From Xenorhabdus lircayensis (lineage in GTDB: Bacteria; Pseudomonadota; Gammaproteobacteria; Enterobacterales; Enterobacteriaceae): 64,000 nucleotides of DNA. The DNA is taken from the NCBI RefSeq assembly GCF_016306625.1, contig NZ_JACOII010000060.1, forward strand, positions 33,296-97,295, in the 5' to 3' direction. Both the position numbers and the translations under genes were made by a program. Of this stretch, positions 48,089-57,511 are shown in pieces. Position 1 is the stretch's first letter. The number at the start of each line of letters is the position of its first letter. The notes under the pieces were generated by a model. It was not told where the DNA came from, did not search any database, and saw only the letters and a list, made by a program, of their open reading frames with translations.

Positions 48089-48298
48089 TTGTTCGCTGGA
48101 TTTTATGCAATAAAAAAACCTGTCATCTCATTGAGTGAATTGCAAAAATATTCAACAAAATGGCTGTGGTTTTATAATCATGAAAGACCAAATATGACAT
48201 TAATTTATGGTATATCAAAACAGCACTTTATAGGCAAACTAAATTCTACTTTTGACTTCTATAAAAATAGGATGATTACCAAGTCAAATACAATGTAA
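48089..48298 (+). pseudogene. IS3-type transposase C-terminal fragment
   Basis: About 70 residues with SELQKYSTKWLWFYNHERPNM resemble the C-terminus of IS3-like integrase-core transposases (pattern WLWFYNHERPNM). The following part diverges. No inverted repeats or other transposase parts were found around it, so it is an isolated remnant at the right edge of the recombinase operon. Confidence 0.6.
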
Positions 48299-48404
48299 AT
48301 AGTTTGAGCAGAAAAACATCATCCATTACACAAAAGGCTTTATTGACCGTATTCTCATTTATTATCTGTATGTAGTAATGGAATAATGTGAATTGCGGAA
48401 ACAA

Positions 48405-48671
48405 CTACCGAGTAAGCTCCCATTCATCAAACTGTTTTTTAATCTCTTTAATCGATGTGAGTTTGATCTTCGGTATAGTCAATTGTTCAAACAATGCAGC
48501 ATAACGTTTCCTGCTTTTTGGTGTGACAATAGAGATATGATGGATCATTTTCCATTTGATGCTGTCTTTATTACCTTCCAAACTACCATAGCGATTGCGT
48601 TGGAATAGAGCTCTATTTACATATCGCAACAGGCTTAATGGAGTTGAAACATCTAATAAAATTACTCCCAT
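48405..48671 (-). CDS. Hypothetical protein, possible gene remnant
   Basis: This 88-residue frame includes KWKMIHHISIVTPKSRKRYAALFEQLTIPK (positions about 42-71) and ends QFDEWELTR. The codon pattern looks protein-like but no family is recognised. Just upstream on the same strand another frame ends DAYRSAYPEQWE, hinting at a second broken gene. The surrounding 48299-48911 shows no other gene. Treat as low-confidence. Confidence 0.3.
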   Translation of the reverse strand: MGVILLDVSTPLSLLRYVNRALFQRNRYGSLEGNKDSIKWKMIHHISIVTPKSRKRYAALFEQLTIPKIKLTSIKEIKKQFDEWELTR

Positions 48672-48911
48672 TGCTCTGGATAAGCGCTGCGGTAGGCATC
48701 TTTATTCTAAATGCTCTGGAATGAGGTATTTAAACATTATCAACAAGCTATGGTGGGTTAACTCTAACCCTTTTATAATTTCGGAATCCTCCATTGGAGG
48801 AAGCCGGAAACAAAGAATGAATGACCGAGGAGGAGATAACTTACTGAATTAATTTAATTCCGTTGAAACTACGGAATCACGTCAATATTCTTAGTGTCGA
48901 TTAATATCCAT

Positions 48912-49430
48912 TCAGGGCACCACACTCGTATTGCTGTATGCATCGGCTGGATTACCTTGGTTTTCCTTGTGGATGGTAATACGGAGTTGATTCCCTTCAC
49001 GACTCAATACCCGCCGAACCTTATAGGCGCTATCAGGAATGTCGGTCCAAAAAAGGCCGTTATTATCGCTTTGCTGGTAGGTCTGAGTAATCCCAAACTC
49101 CAGTTCACCGGAGCCGGTAAAACTCAGCGCCTCGGGGGTAGTAAATGGCCCCAACGCACTATGCTCGTCGCGACCGCTGCCTGAATCGCCGCTCATATAG
49201 CCGCGCCCATTGTGATTTCCCTTCACGCAGTAACCACTTTCCGCATAATGTTGTACCTCACTTGCAGGTGTTTGCCAGCAGACCTTCTCACGCACGCGAA
49301 TGTGCGCTAGGTCACCCAGAATACCAGTGCTACTCTGCCAGCTCTGGATGTGGATAATGGCACCATAGGCACCTTTTCCCCAGCGGGACGTTCGAAAGTT
49401 GACCAATTGTGGACGTAGTTGTTCACGCAA
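48912..49430 (-). CDS. Hypothetical protein remnant next to integrase
   Basis: This frame encodes up to 172 residues with a balanced composition (KGAYGAIIHIQSWQSSTG, REKVCWQTPASEV, YMSGDSGSGRDEHSALG). It lacks a convincing start: the first usable codon is TTG 49430, and the frame stays open upstream to a stop near 49450, inside the integrase remnant. It is probably the C-terminal part of a larger gene cut at the island boundary. No family is recognised. Confidence 0.45.
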   Translation of the reverse strand: MREQLRPQLVNFRTSRWGKGAYGAIIHIQSWQSSTGILGDLAHIRVREKVCWQTPASEVQHYAESGYCVKGNHNGRGYMSGDSGSGRDEHSALGPFTTPEALSFTGSGELEFGITQTYQQSDNNGLFWTDIPDSAYKVRRVLSREGNQLRITIHKENQGNPADAYSNTSVVP

Positions 49431-49934
49431 TCCTGGGTAACCGCTTAGCTACGTCATTTTTCCCGATATCATCGACTTCTTTTATTGGGGCTCGTAACTG
49501 GCTCGTTTTCAGCTTGCGGATATCATGTTTCCCGATATGTGGGAAAATATACATATCTAGGTTACACAACACACAGGCGCGATGATCTTCACTCCAGTTT
49601 TTTGCTTACTGTGCCACTCACGCGCAATATGCTCGAAAGTAAGTACCCCCTGCGCTTCTAAATGTGCCCCCTTTTGTACGTCTTTGGGGTCTATTCCCCC
49701 CGCCAGTGCTTTTTTGGCTTCATCTCGCTTAGCTCTCGCATCAGCCAAAGAAACCGTAGGCCAGACACCAAAAGCAAGGCGATCTTCTTTTCTGTCTCTT
49801 GGGCGTCGGTATTTCATGCGCCAATACTTACCACCGCTTGGGGTGATTTCCAGATATAAGCCACCACCATCGGCAAGCTTGTATTTCTTGTCTTTAGGCT
49901 TTGTGGTCTCTACCTGTCTGGCATTGAGCTTCAT
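49423..49934 (-). pseudogene. P4-type tyrosine integrase, frameshifted and truncated
   Basis: ATG 49934 starts the typical N-terminus of P4-like integrases: KLNARQVETTKPKDKKYKL, ADGGGLYLEITPSGGKYWR, and SLADARAKRDEAKKALAGG. After WHSKQK the frame is lost at an A-run. The right sequence resumes one base away as NWSEDHRACVLCNLDMYIF, PHIGKHDIRKLKTSQL and APIKEVDDIGKNDVAKR, then ends. The whole catalytic domain is gone. It lies about 160 bases from leuX and reads away from it, as integrases inserted at tRNA genes do. Confidence 0.85.
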
Positions 49935-50095
49935 TTGGGGGCACCTCGATTGATCGAACCGAATGTTCCCCCAATTGTGCCCCGCATGCCATAGATTGCA
50001 ATGGACATTACGAGAGATTGTTAGAAGTGCTTTTGTTGATTTTATTGGGTTTTTTGAATTTCTGGGACATCATGAGACATCTACGGAAGTGTAGA

Positions 50096-50180
50096 TGGTG
50101 CCGAAGGCCGGACTCGAACCGGCACACCCGAAGGCGGTTGATTTTGAATCAACTGCGTCTACCGATTTCGCCACTTCGGC
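50096..50180 (-). tRNA. leuX: tRNA-Leu(CAA)
   Basis: Read on the minus strand, the 85 bases start GCCGAAGTGGCGAAATC and include the D-arm GGTAGACG. The anticodon stem-loop GTTGATTCAAAATCAAC has anticodon CAA. A long variable arm (CCGCCTTCGGGTG) is typical for leucine tRNA. The T-arm is GGTTCGAGTCC, followed by a genome-encoded CCA. It corresponds to leuX of E. coli, a frequent island insertion site. Confidence 0.97.
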
Positions 50181-50429
50181 ACTGAAGGGTTCGGAGAACG
50201 GGGGTCATTATACCTGTCAGAAGTCCATTCGCAACACTTATCCTTTCAATTTCGTTCAAGTGCCGAAAAAAGAATCATTCATTCCACTTTTTCACCAAAC
50301 CCGCTCAAAATCCAACCATCGCTAGCGCCACACCGCACAAATCTTCCCTCATAATTCCTTCCTGCCAATAGACAACCTATCAACACCTTATATAATTCAA
50401 AACAAAACATTGCTATGAGGTAAATTATC

Positions 50430-50516
50430 ATGACTATCATCAGTTGGATTTTTACAGGTATCCTGTTGGGTATCGTTATCGGTGCCATTATGGTGCTGTT
50501 TAAGAAAAACAAATAA
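50430..50516 (+). CDS. Small membrane protein, 28 residues
   Basis: ATG 50430 with TGAGG upstream encodes MTIISWIFTGILLGIVIGA followed by IMVLFKKNK. It is one hydrophobic helix with a basic C-terminal end, the typical form of small bacterial membrane proteins. No family is recognised. It lies between leuX and ampH. Whether it is expressed is not known. Confidence 0.5.
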   Translation: MTIISWIFTGILLGIVIGAIMVLFKKNK

Positions 50517-50564
50517 CGACTTTATTCCCCCCACTTGGGCGCTCCCTGATTGGTTAATCCAAAA

Positions 50565-51782
50565 ATGAAAAAACAGCTATATAAACTGTGTGCAGTTTCC
50601 GCCCTGACATGGGCGATTTCGGCTTGTGCTGATTCTGGTAATTCACACCAGAACAAGTTTCAGCACTCCAATGCGCAACCTGCAAAGTGGGAGGTTTTTG
50701 AGGGTAACGATAATATCAAGAAAATGGCTACCGTGCTGGTCGATCAGTATTCACAGTCCATCTTTGATGAAGGTAATCCTTTGGGGATGGCGATGGTGGT
50801 GATCGATAATAATCAGGTCGCGCATCGCAGTTTTGGGGAGACTTATCCAGGGAGTGGCGTTCGGCCGCGTCAGGATTCTGTGATTCGTATTGCTTCGATT
50901 ACCAAGCTGCTGACCAGTGAGGTCATGATTAAGTTGGCACAAAAGGAACGCATTAAGATTACTGATCCGTTGCAGAAGTACACTTATTACGGTGTCCACG
51001 TGCCGGACTATAGCGTAGGTCAACCAATCCGTCTGTATCATCTGGCGAGCCATACCAGTGGGCTGCCACGGGAGCAACCGGGTGGGAAGTGGGGGCGGCC
51101 CGTGTTCATTTGGCCTACTCAATCAAACCGCTGGACTTGGCTGAAAACCGCAGGGATAGATTCCGTGCCCGGTACGACGGCTTCGTATTCAAATCTGGCC
51201 TACGATTTATTGGCGGATGCTCTTTCCAAAGCCACCGGAGAGCCATATGCTCGCCTGCTACAAGAAGAAATCACTCGTCCTTATCGCATGAAGGATACGA
51301 CGCTGACCCCCACGCATTCCCAATGTGTCCGTTTGATGGCAGGGGTTAAGCCTAGCCCTTGCGTGAATACTATTGCCGCCGCAGGTAGTGGCGGGATTTA
51401 TTCTACCCCCGCAGATATGCAACGCTGGATGCAACAGTTTCTATCTTCCCAGAATCAGTTGAGAAAGCAGACCGCCAGCCGTGAACAGGGTATCTATTTC
51501 AAACGTGCCGATCTAACATCAATCAAAGGGATGGATGTCGCGGGTCTGGCCAGTGGTATCGGGCTGGGTTGGGTTTATATGGATGCTAAAGGCGATGTTC
51601 CCGGTATTTATCAGAAAACTGGCGGCGGCGGTGGGTTCAATACTTATATGGCGATGATCCCTGAGCAAAATATCGGTGTGTTTGTGGTGATGACGCGCAA
51701 AGATCAAAGTAAGTTTAGCCGTGTAACGAGCGGAGTTAATGAATTAGTTGCTGCATTGGCACGCAATCATAATCAGATTTAG
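50565..51782 (+). CDS. ampH: AmpH-type D-Ala-D-Ala carboxypeptidase/endopeptidase
   Basis: This 405-residue class C beta-lactamase-like penicillin-binding protein is close to E. coli AmpH over most of its length. The active-site motifs are SITK (Ser111, Lys114), YSN in ASYSNLAYDLLADAL, and KTGGGGGF near the C-terminus. Other AmpH-like stretches are HTSGLPREQPGG and GSGGIYSTPADMQRWMQQ. It trims peptidoglycan cross-links in the periplasm. The N-terminus (LTWAISACADSG) has a lipobox-like ISAC, so this protein might be lipidated, unlike the E. coli enzyme. ATG 50565 is chosen over TTG 50550. Confidence 0.88.
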   Translation: MKKQLYKLCAVSALTWAISACADSGNSHQNKFQHSNAQPAKWEVFEGNDNIKKMATVLVDQYSQSIFDEGNPLGMAMVVIDNNQVAHRSFGETYPGSGVRPRQDSVIRIASITKLLTSEVMIKLAQKERIKITDPLQKYTYYGVHVPDYSVGQPIRLYHLASHTSGLPREQPGGKWGRPVFIWPTQSNRWTWLKTAGIDSVPGTTASYSNLAYDLLADALSKATGEPYARLLQEEITRPYRMKDTTLTPTHSQCVRLMAGVKPSPCVNTIAAAGSGGIYSTPADMQRWMQQFLSSQNQLRKQTASREQGIYFKRADLTSIKGMDVAGLASGIGLGWVYMDAKGDVPGIYQKTGGGGGFNTYMAMIPEQNIGVFVVMTRKDQSKFSRVTSGVNELVAALARNHNQI

Positions 51783-51895
51783 CACAGTATATTTTTGAAG
51801 GTAAAAATAACAGACTGAGCTTTGCTGGTGTGAAGCTCAGTCTGGTTGCAACATAATATGACCGATATCCCATATCAGCGATGTCATTATTACTC

Positions 51896-52567
51896 TTAAC
51901 TTGTTCTAGCTCTGTCAAGAAAATCATTTATATTTCTGCTGGCTCTTCCGTTACAAAAGAATACACGAGAAGAAAGAATATCTATTATATAAACGGGGTT
52001 ACAAGTTTCAAAAGTGTCTTCAAACTCCTCCACCGAGTTCCAAAAAGCCGTCTTTATAGTTTCACTGTGTGGATTTGTAGGCCTAAACAGATTATTGTGT
52101 ACAAAATCTATATCATAATCAGAAGATAATACTCTTTTAGGCTCACCATCTCTAATAATAGAAGCATGCCAATCGAACTGTGAAAGGTCTTCGAAAGAAT
52201 TAGTTGGTGCATAATAGTTAGTGTTTCTCAAGTTAATTATCCCCTGATAAGCCTCTACGACCACTTGGTCAGGATTAGATAATAATCGTGAAAATCTGGC
52301 CGCAAAAGAATCCCTACACCACCCCCTATCTGCCGAATAGCAAAATAATAAACGGATATGACGATATTGAGACATCTCATGTTTAAAGTATCTATTTAAA
52401 ATGGATAACAATTTTTCTGGATCTATGAGTTTGGATTCTAGATCTAAAGTCAGAAGATTCCCTACTATGCCATGACCCGATATGGTCAAACGCAGCTCTT
52501 TAGACCCATCATTACGAACATCTTCAAAAACATGAAACCCTTCTGAAAAACATTTAAGATATTTCAT
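51896..52567 (-). CDS. Unrecognised protein with possible His/Cys protease dyad
   Basis: This 223-residue protein has no signal peptide. It contains LTISGHGIVGN (His32 within a small-HG motif), and about 44 residues later LLFCYSADRGW (Cys76), then VVVEAYQGIINL. The order beta-HG followed by beta-C-(Y/S)S is like clan CD cysteine peptidases (caspase, CHAT, C80 toxin proteases). The match is short and the family is not recognised. ATG 52567 is chosen because GGGGGG lies about 6 bases upstream. It sits between ampH and lptG, on the lptFG strand but after a terminator hairpin. Confidence 0.55.
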   Translation of the reverse strand: MKYLKCFSEGFHVFEDVRNDGSKELRLTISGHGIVGNLLTLDLESKLIDPEKLLSILNRYFKHEMSQYRHIRLLFCYSADRGWCRDSFAARFSRLLSNPDQVVVEAYQGIINLRNTNYYAPTNSFEDLSQFDWHASIIRDGEPKRVLSSDYDIDFVHNNLFRPTNPHSETIKTAFWNSVEEFEDTFETCNPVYIIDILSSRVFFCNGRASRNINDFLDRARTS

Positions 52568-52734
52568 GACAGCCCCCCACATTAGCTAAATAACAACCAA
52601 TAATTTCAAGATGTGAGCGCCAACAAGAAGCAGTTACATTTTATGTAAAATAATTAGTAACCAAAGTAAACTAATTTTTACCGAAAGTGAGTACTAAGGG
52701 TATAAAAAGAAAGATATAAAAGGGCTCAAAACAA

Positions 52735-52763
52735 ATCGCCCCCACGATAAGCGCAGGGGCGAT
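52735..52763 (-). terminator. Terminator hairpin after lptFG
   Basis: ATCGCCCC and GGGGCGAT form a GC-rich stem. On the minus strand it is followed by TTTGTTTTG. It lies about 30 bases past the lptG stop and fits the end of the lptF-lptG transcript. Confidence 0.7.
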
Positions 52764-52794
52764 AAAAAAGTAAGTGTAGAAAAATATCAGTCTG

Positions 52795-53874
52795 TTACGT
52801 TTTCTTATGCCAAAGTAAGTAAATACTCACTCCAAAGAATAACAGGCTTGGTAGCAGTGCTCCCAATATTGGCGGCATACTGTAAACCAGACTGAGCGGG
52901 CCGAATATCTCATTCAAGACGTAGAAAACGAACCCCATGCTGATACCCACAACGACCCTAAAGCCCATTGGTACGCTGCGCAGTGGACCGAAGATGAAAG
53001 AGAGTGCCATAAGCATCATTACCGCAACCGATAAAGGTGCGAAGACTTTCTTCCACATATTGAGCTGGTAACGTCCGGCATCCTGCTGACCCTGCTTCAG
53101 GTATGTGATGTATTGATGCAGGTCGCGAATGGAAAGTGCATCAGGATCAAGGGAAACGACGCCCAGCTTTTCTGGTGTCAGCCGGCTTTCCCAATCAGCG
53201 GAAATACGCTGTGATCCTGTGATTCGCCCAATTTGTGTTAAATCAGACTCTTCAACCTGAGATAACTTCCATTGCTTATTATCCTTGTCATACACCGCCG
53301 AAGCCGCGTATATCAAGGATAACAGCTTCTTATTATCATCAAAATGATAGATGCTGACTCCGTTCAGGGCATTATCCTTACCCACGCTCTGAATAAAGAC
53401 AAAATCATGACCGTCTTTCGCCCACAAGCCTTTGGTCGTGGACATCAGAGAGCCACCAAACATTTTCTGGGAACGATAATCACGGGCGAGTTGTTCCCCT
53501 TGTGGGGCAACCCATTCGCCAATGACCATCGTCAGCAAGACCAGTGGGATCGCCGTTTTCATGACCGAACCTGCCACTTGCAGGCGGGTAAAGCCGGAAG
53601 CCTGCATAACCACCAGCTCACTGCGCGTTGCCAGCGCTCCCAAGCCCAATAATGCTCCAAGCAAGGCAGCCATGGGGAAGAAGATCTGGATATCTTTCGG
53701 AACACTCAGCAACGTATAAACACCAGCGGAAAATGCGGTATATTCCCCCTGCCCGACTTTACGTAGCTGATCGACAAATTTGATGATGCCGGAAAGCGAT
53801 ACCAGCATGAACAATGTCATCAGAATGGTTTGCAGAATTGTCCGACCGATATATCTATCCAATACCCCAAACAT
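52795..53874 (-). CDS. lptG: LPS export permease LptG
   Basis: This 359-residue inner-membrane protein of the LptB2FG ABC transporter extracts LPS from the inner membrane toward LptC. It has membrane helices at the N-terminus (IGRTILQTILMTLFMLVSL), a periplasmic jellyroll-like middle (about 130-270) and three C-terminal helices (including GFRVVVGISMGFVFYVLNE). Its length matches the E. coli protein. It overlaps lptF by one base, so they are coupled. Confidence 0.95.
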   Translation of the reverse strand: MFGVLDRYIGRTILQTILMTLFMLVSLSGIIKFVDQLRKVGQGEYTAFSAGVYTLLSVPKDIQIFFPMAALLGALLGLGALATRSELVVMQASGFTRLQVAGSVMKTAIPLVLLTMVIGEWVAPQGEQLARDYRSQKMFGGSLMSTTKGLWAKDGHDFVFIQSVGKDNALNGVSIYHFDDNKKLLSLIYAASAVYDKDNKQWKLSQVEESDLTQIGRITGSQRISADWESRLTPEKLGVVSLDPDALSIRDLHQYITYLKQGQQDAGRYQLNMWKKVFAPLSVAVMMLMALSFIFGPLRSVPMGFRVVVGISMGFVFYVLNEIFGPLSLVYSMPPILGALLPSLLFFGVSIYLLWHKKT

Positions 53875-54974
53875 CAGGACGCTCCTTGATTCTTAAAGCG
53901 TGAACGCAGTTTGCGCATTGGTACGGTATCCCACAGATTAAGCGCCAGGGCCAGGGCAAAATACGCGCCGTTGACCAGCCACATCCAGAACATAGGGTCA
54001 AGTTTACCCCTACCGCCATTGGAGCGCAGGGAACTTTGCAGCAGGAAGAAAATCAGGTAGAGCAACATGGCTGGTAGCATACTGAGTATGCGCCCCTGAC
54101 GCGGGTTCACAACACTTAGTGGAACCACCATCAACGCCATGATCAGCACCGATACAATCAACGTCAGGCGCCAGTGAAATTCTGAGCGGGAGTCATTGTC
54201 AGTTTCATGCCAAAGCTGCTCAATCGATTTTTGCTCGACTTTGCCGCTGTCGATGTCTGCTCTTTGGTGCCCAATCACTGCCTGATAGTTGGTAAAATCA
54301 GTAATGCGGAAGTCACGCAGCAGTGCCGTACCTTCATAACGCGTCCCCTGATGGAGTACCGCGACCTGATTACCATTCGGACGCTCTTCCATATGACCGC
54401 CATCCGCAATCACCACGGAAGGGCGCTGATCATTCGACGGACGGAGCTGGGCAAGGAATACGTTCTCAAAAGTATTGCCCTTCACGTTGCCGATATAAAG
54501 CACCATGTTGCCATCGTTGGAAGGCTTGAACTTCCCTTCCATGATCGCAGCAAGACTTGGATTGGCCTTTGCATCTGCCAATACTTGTGCTTGATATTTA
54601 GAAGACCACGGCGTAAGCCAAATAACGTTGGCAGCCGCCAGCATTGATGTCAGTAATGCCAAGATAAGGGCTGATTTCACCAGTACGCTTTTACCCAATC
54701 CGCAGGCATGCATGACGGTGATCTCACTTTCGGTATAGAGTTTGCTGAACGTCATTAATACCCCGAGAAATAAACTCAAGGGTAAAATAAGTTGCGCCAT
54801 CTCTGGCACACCTAGACCTAACAACGATAGAACCAAATTTGCGGGAATATTTCCTTCCACCGCCGCACCCAATACCTCAACCAATTTTTGGCTGAAAAAG
54901 ATCAGCAATAAGATGAAAAGTATTGCGATTTGGCTTTTCAGGGTTTCCCGTACTAGATATCTAATGATGATCAC
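53874..54974 (-). CDS. lptF: LPS export permease LptF
   Basis: This 366-residue protein is the partner permease of LptG. It begins MIIIRYLVRETLKSQIAIL and has the family segment LILPLSLFLGVLMTFSKLY near residue 60. After a periplasmic domain, C-terminal helices (LIVSVLIMALMVVPLSVVN, VNPRQGRILSMLPAML) close the protein. It is essential for LPS transport. The gene is the first of the operon and diverges from pepA. The 280-base gap holds both promoters. Confidence 0.95.
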   Translation of the reverse strand: MIIIRYLVRETLKSQIAILFILLLIFFSQKLVEVLGAAVEGNIPANLVLSLLGLGVPEMAQLILPLSLFLGVLMTFSKLYTESEITVMHACGLGKSVLVKSALILALLTSMLAAANVIWLTPWSSKYQAQVLADAKANPSLAAIMEGKFKPSNDGNMVLYIGNVKGNTFENVFLAQLRPSNDQRPSVVIADGGHMEERPNGNQVAVLHQGTRYEGTALLRDFRITDFTNYQAVIGHQRADIDSGKVEQKSIEQLWHETDNDSRSEFHWRLTLIVSVLIMALMVVPLSVVNPRQGRILSMLPAMLLYLIFFLLQSSLRSNGGRGKLDPMFWMWLVNGAYFALALALNLWDTVPMRKLRSRFKNQGAS

Positions 54975-55254
54975 GCTTATTACGCCTGTGAAAACTTGTC
55001 TTTTTGCAGGAAAGTCGCTAACTTCGTCGTATATCTACCATTTATATGCATCAGTTTGGCTTCCCCATCGCTAAAATGATACCAAAGCTATTCCATATAT
55101 GGTTCCCAATTAGAACATACTTGTCGTTAGCTAAGTACCAAAAAATAATGCGCTTAGTTTAACATAACAGTTAATTTTCTTTGGGATGAATTAATGCGGA
55201 ACGTGATATTTTAGCGGTTGTATCCGTCTTTGTCTTTAAGATTCAGGAGAACGC

Positions 55255-56763
55255 ATGGAGTTCAGTGTAAAGAGCGGTAGCCCGGAAAAACAGCGCAGTG
55301 CCTGTATTATTGTCGGCGTGTTTGAACCTCGCCGTCTTTCCCCTATTGCAGAGCAACTTGACAAAATAAGTAACGGCTATATCAGTGCGTTATTGCGCCG
55401 TGGTGAACTTGAAGGCAAGGTCGGTCAGACCTTGTTGCTGCATCATGTTCCTAATGTGCTGTCTGAACGTATTTTGCTGGTTGGTTGTGGAAAAGAACGT
55501 GAACTGGATGAACGCCAGTATAAGCAAATTATCCAGAAGACGATCAGTACCCTCAATGAAACCGGTTCAATGGAAGCAGTTTGTTTCTTGACTGAACTAC
55601 ATGTGAAGGGGCGCAACAACTACTGGAAAGTACGTCAGGCAGTCGAAACGGCAAAAGAGTCGCTGTATGTTTTTGATCAACTCAAGAGCAGCAAAAATGA
55701 ACTGCGTCGCCCACTGCGCAAGATGGTGTTCAATGTGCCGACCCGCCGCGAATTAACCAGCGGTGAACGTGCCATTCAACACGGCCTTGCCATTGCTTCC
55801 GGTATCAAGGCGACGAAAGATCTGGCCAACATGCCTCCCAATATCTGTAATGCCGCATATTTGGCATCACAGGCGCGCCAGCTCGCTGACAATGCCGATA
55901 ATCTGACAACCAAGGTCATTGGCGAAGAGCAGATGAAAGAGCTGGGCATGAATTCCTATCTGGCAGTCGGTCAAGGTTCGCAGAATGAATCCTTGATGGC
56001 GGTCATGGAGTATAAGGGCAGCAAAGACACCAATGCGAAACCTATCATACTGGTGGGCAAAGGGCTGACTTTCGACTCCGGCGGTATCTCCATCAAGCCA
56101 GCCGAAGGCATGGATGAGATGAAATATGATATGTGCGGTGCAGCTTCGGTTTATGGCGTTATGCGCGTTGTCGCCGAGCTGCAATTGCCAATCAATGTCA
56201 TCGGGGTTCTGGCAGGCTGTGAAAACATGCCGGGCGGACGCGCTTACCGTCCGGGAGATATTTTGACCACTATGTCCGGCCAGACTGTTGAAGTGACCAA
56301 CACGGATGCAGAAGGCCGTCTGGTGCTGTGTGATACGCTGACTTTTGTTGAGCGTTTTGAGCCTGAGCTGGTCATTGATGTCGCAACCTTGACAGGCGCT
56401 TGTGTCGTCGCGTTGGGCAGCCACTACACTGGCCTGATGTCCAACCATAATCCGCTGGCACATGAACTGCTGAACGCTTCAGAACAAGCGGGGGATCGTG
56501 CATGGCGTCTGCCGTTGGGTGATGAATATACCGAACAGTTAGAATCCAATTTTGCCGATATGGTAAACTCGTGTGGACGTGCCGGTGGTGCGATTACCGC
56601 AGGTGCTTTCCTGTCCCGCTTTGCGGCCAAATACAACTGGGCGCATCTGGATGTTGCTGGTACAGCATGGCGTTCAGGTAAGGCGAAAGGAGCAACAGGT
56701 CGTCCGGTTGCGCTCCTGTCACAATTCCTGTTAAATCGTTCAGGTTTAAATTCTGATGATTAA
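55255..56763 (+). CDS. pepA: Leucyl aminopeptidase PepA
   Basis: This 502-residue M17 aminopeptidase has the metal-binding signatures [17 protein letters not shown] (near 260) and [10 protein letters not shown] (near 348). It also has [13 protein letters not shown] near the C-terminus. It removes N-terminal leucine and other residues in the cytoplasm. In E. coli PepA also binds DNA in Xer recombination and carAB regulation. The start [17 protein letters not shown] matches the family. AGGAGA precedes the ATG. The gene is intact. Confidence 0.95.
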   Translation: MEFSVKSGSPEKQRSACIIVGVFEPRRLSPIAEQLDKISNGYISALLRRGELEGKVGQTLLLHHVPNVLSERILLVGCGKERELDERQYKQIIQKTISTLNETGSMEAVCFLTELHVKGRNNYWKVRQAVETAKESLYVFDQLKSSKNELRRPLRKMVFNVPTRRELTSGERAIQHGLAIASGIKATKDLANMPPNICNAAYLASQARQLADNADNLTTKVIGEEQMKELGMNSYLAVGQGSQNESLMAVMEYKGSKDTNAKPIILVGKGLTFDSGGISIKPAEGMDEMKYDMCGAASVYGVMRVVAELQLPINVIGVLAGCENMPGGRAYRPGDILTTMSGQTVEVTNTDAEGRLVLCDTLTFVERFEPELVIDVATLTGACVVALGSHYTGLMSNHNPLAHELLNASEQAGDRAWRLPLGDEYTEQLESNFADMVNSCGRAGGAITAGAFLSRFAAKYNWAHLDVAGTAWRSGKAKGATGRPVALLSQFLLNRSGLNSDD

Positions 56764-56817
56764 TGCCCCAGCCACACATTTTACTCGATAAAAATGTGGC
56801 ACAAAGGTATTGAGGGA

Positions 56818-56945
56818 ATATACCCAATGGATTTCGGGTTGCAGCGCGACGGCAAGGGAACGAATCACCGGGAACATAGATAACTATGTGACGGGGGTGA
56901 GTAAACGCAGCCAACAAAGCTGCAACTTGAAAGACGAAGGGAATA
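56818..56945 (+). repeat. ERIC element (full copy)
   Basis: A palindromic repeat of about 128 bases begins ATATACCCAATGGATTTCG and ends CTTGAAAGACGAAGGG. Inside it has the typical GGGAACATAGATAACTATG centre and GGGGGTGAGTAAACGCAGCC. Its two arms are near inverted repeats. This is the enterobacterial repetitive intergenic consensus form common in Xenorhabdus and Photorhabdus. It sits between pepA and holC. Confidence 0.85.
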
Positions 56946-57018
56946 AATGGAATTAAGGGTATTGCAGACGCAATACCCTTTTCCGTCACTGCTTCCGTAA
57001 TCTTGTAACCAAGAAACT

Positions 57019-57498
57019 ATGAAAAACGCCACCTTCTATTTGTTGGAAAAGCTGCCGCCGGAAAAGCTGTCACCGGAACAATCATCATCTTCTGATGATT
57101 TACAGCCACATGAATGGCTGGCATGTCAGCTTGCCACTGACCAATGGCGTGCAGGGAAGCGGGTTCTGATTGCTTGTGAAAGCCAGCAACAGGCCGAAAA
57201 ACTGGACGAAGCATTATGGCAACGGGAGCCGAGTCAATTTGTACCGCACAACCTTGCCGGAGAAGGCCCGCGTTACGGCGCCCCTGTAGAATTGTGCTGG
57301 CCACAAAAAAGAAGCAATGCCCCACGCGATGTGCTGGTGACACTGCTTCCTCACTTTGCAGACTTTGCCACAGCTTTCCATGAAGTGATAGACTTCGTTC
57401 CTATTGATGAAAATCTGAAACAGTTAGCTCGCGAACGATATAAATCCTATCGTAGCGTCGGCTTTAATTTGACCATGGCAACCCCGCCAACCTATTAA
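57019..57498 (+). CDS. holC: DNA polymerase III chi subunit HolC
   Basis: This 159-residue protein is the chi subunit, which links the clamp loader to SSB. It begins [12 protein letters not shown] and has the family core [28 protein letters not shown] and [15 protein letters not shown]. It is somewhat longer than the E. coli protein because of a near-duplicated 15-base unit at 57046-57075 (giving [11 protein letters not shown]) and a serine-rich stretch. It is directly followed by valS, as in E. coli. Confidence 0.93.
   Translation: MKNATFYLLEKLPPEKLSPEQSSSSDDLQPHEWLACQLATDQWRAGKRVLIACESQQQAEKLDEALWQREPSQFVPHNLAGEGPRYGAPVELCWPQKRSNAPRDVLVTLLPHFADFATAFHEVIDFVPIDENLKQLARERYKSYRSVGFNLTMATPPTY
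57046..57075 (+). repeat. 15-bp near-tandem duplication in holC
   Basis: GAAAAGCTGCCGCCG and GAAAAGCTGTCACCG are adjacent and differ at two positions. They encode two copies of EKLxP in a variable N-terminal loop. Confidence 0.85.
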
Positions 57499-57511
57499 AT
57501 ATCAAGACACA

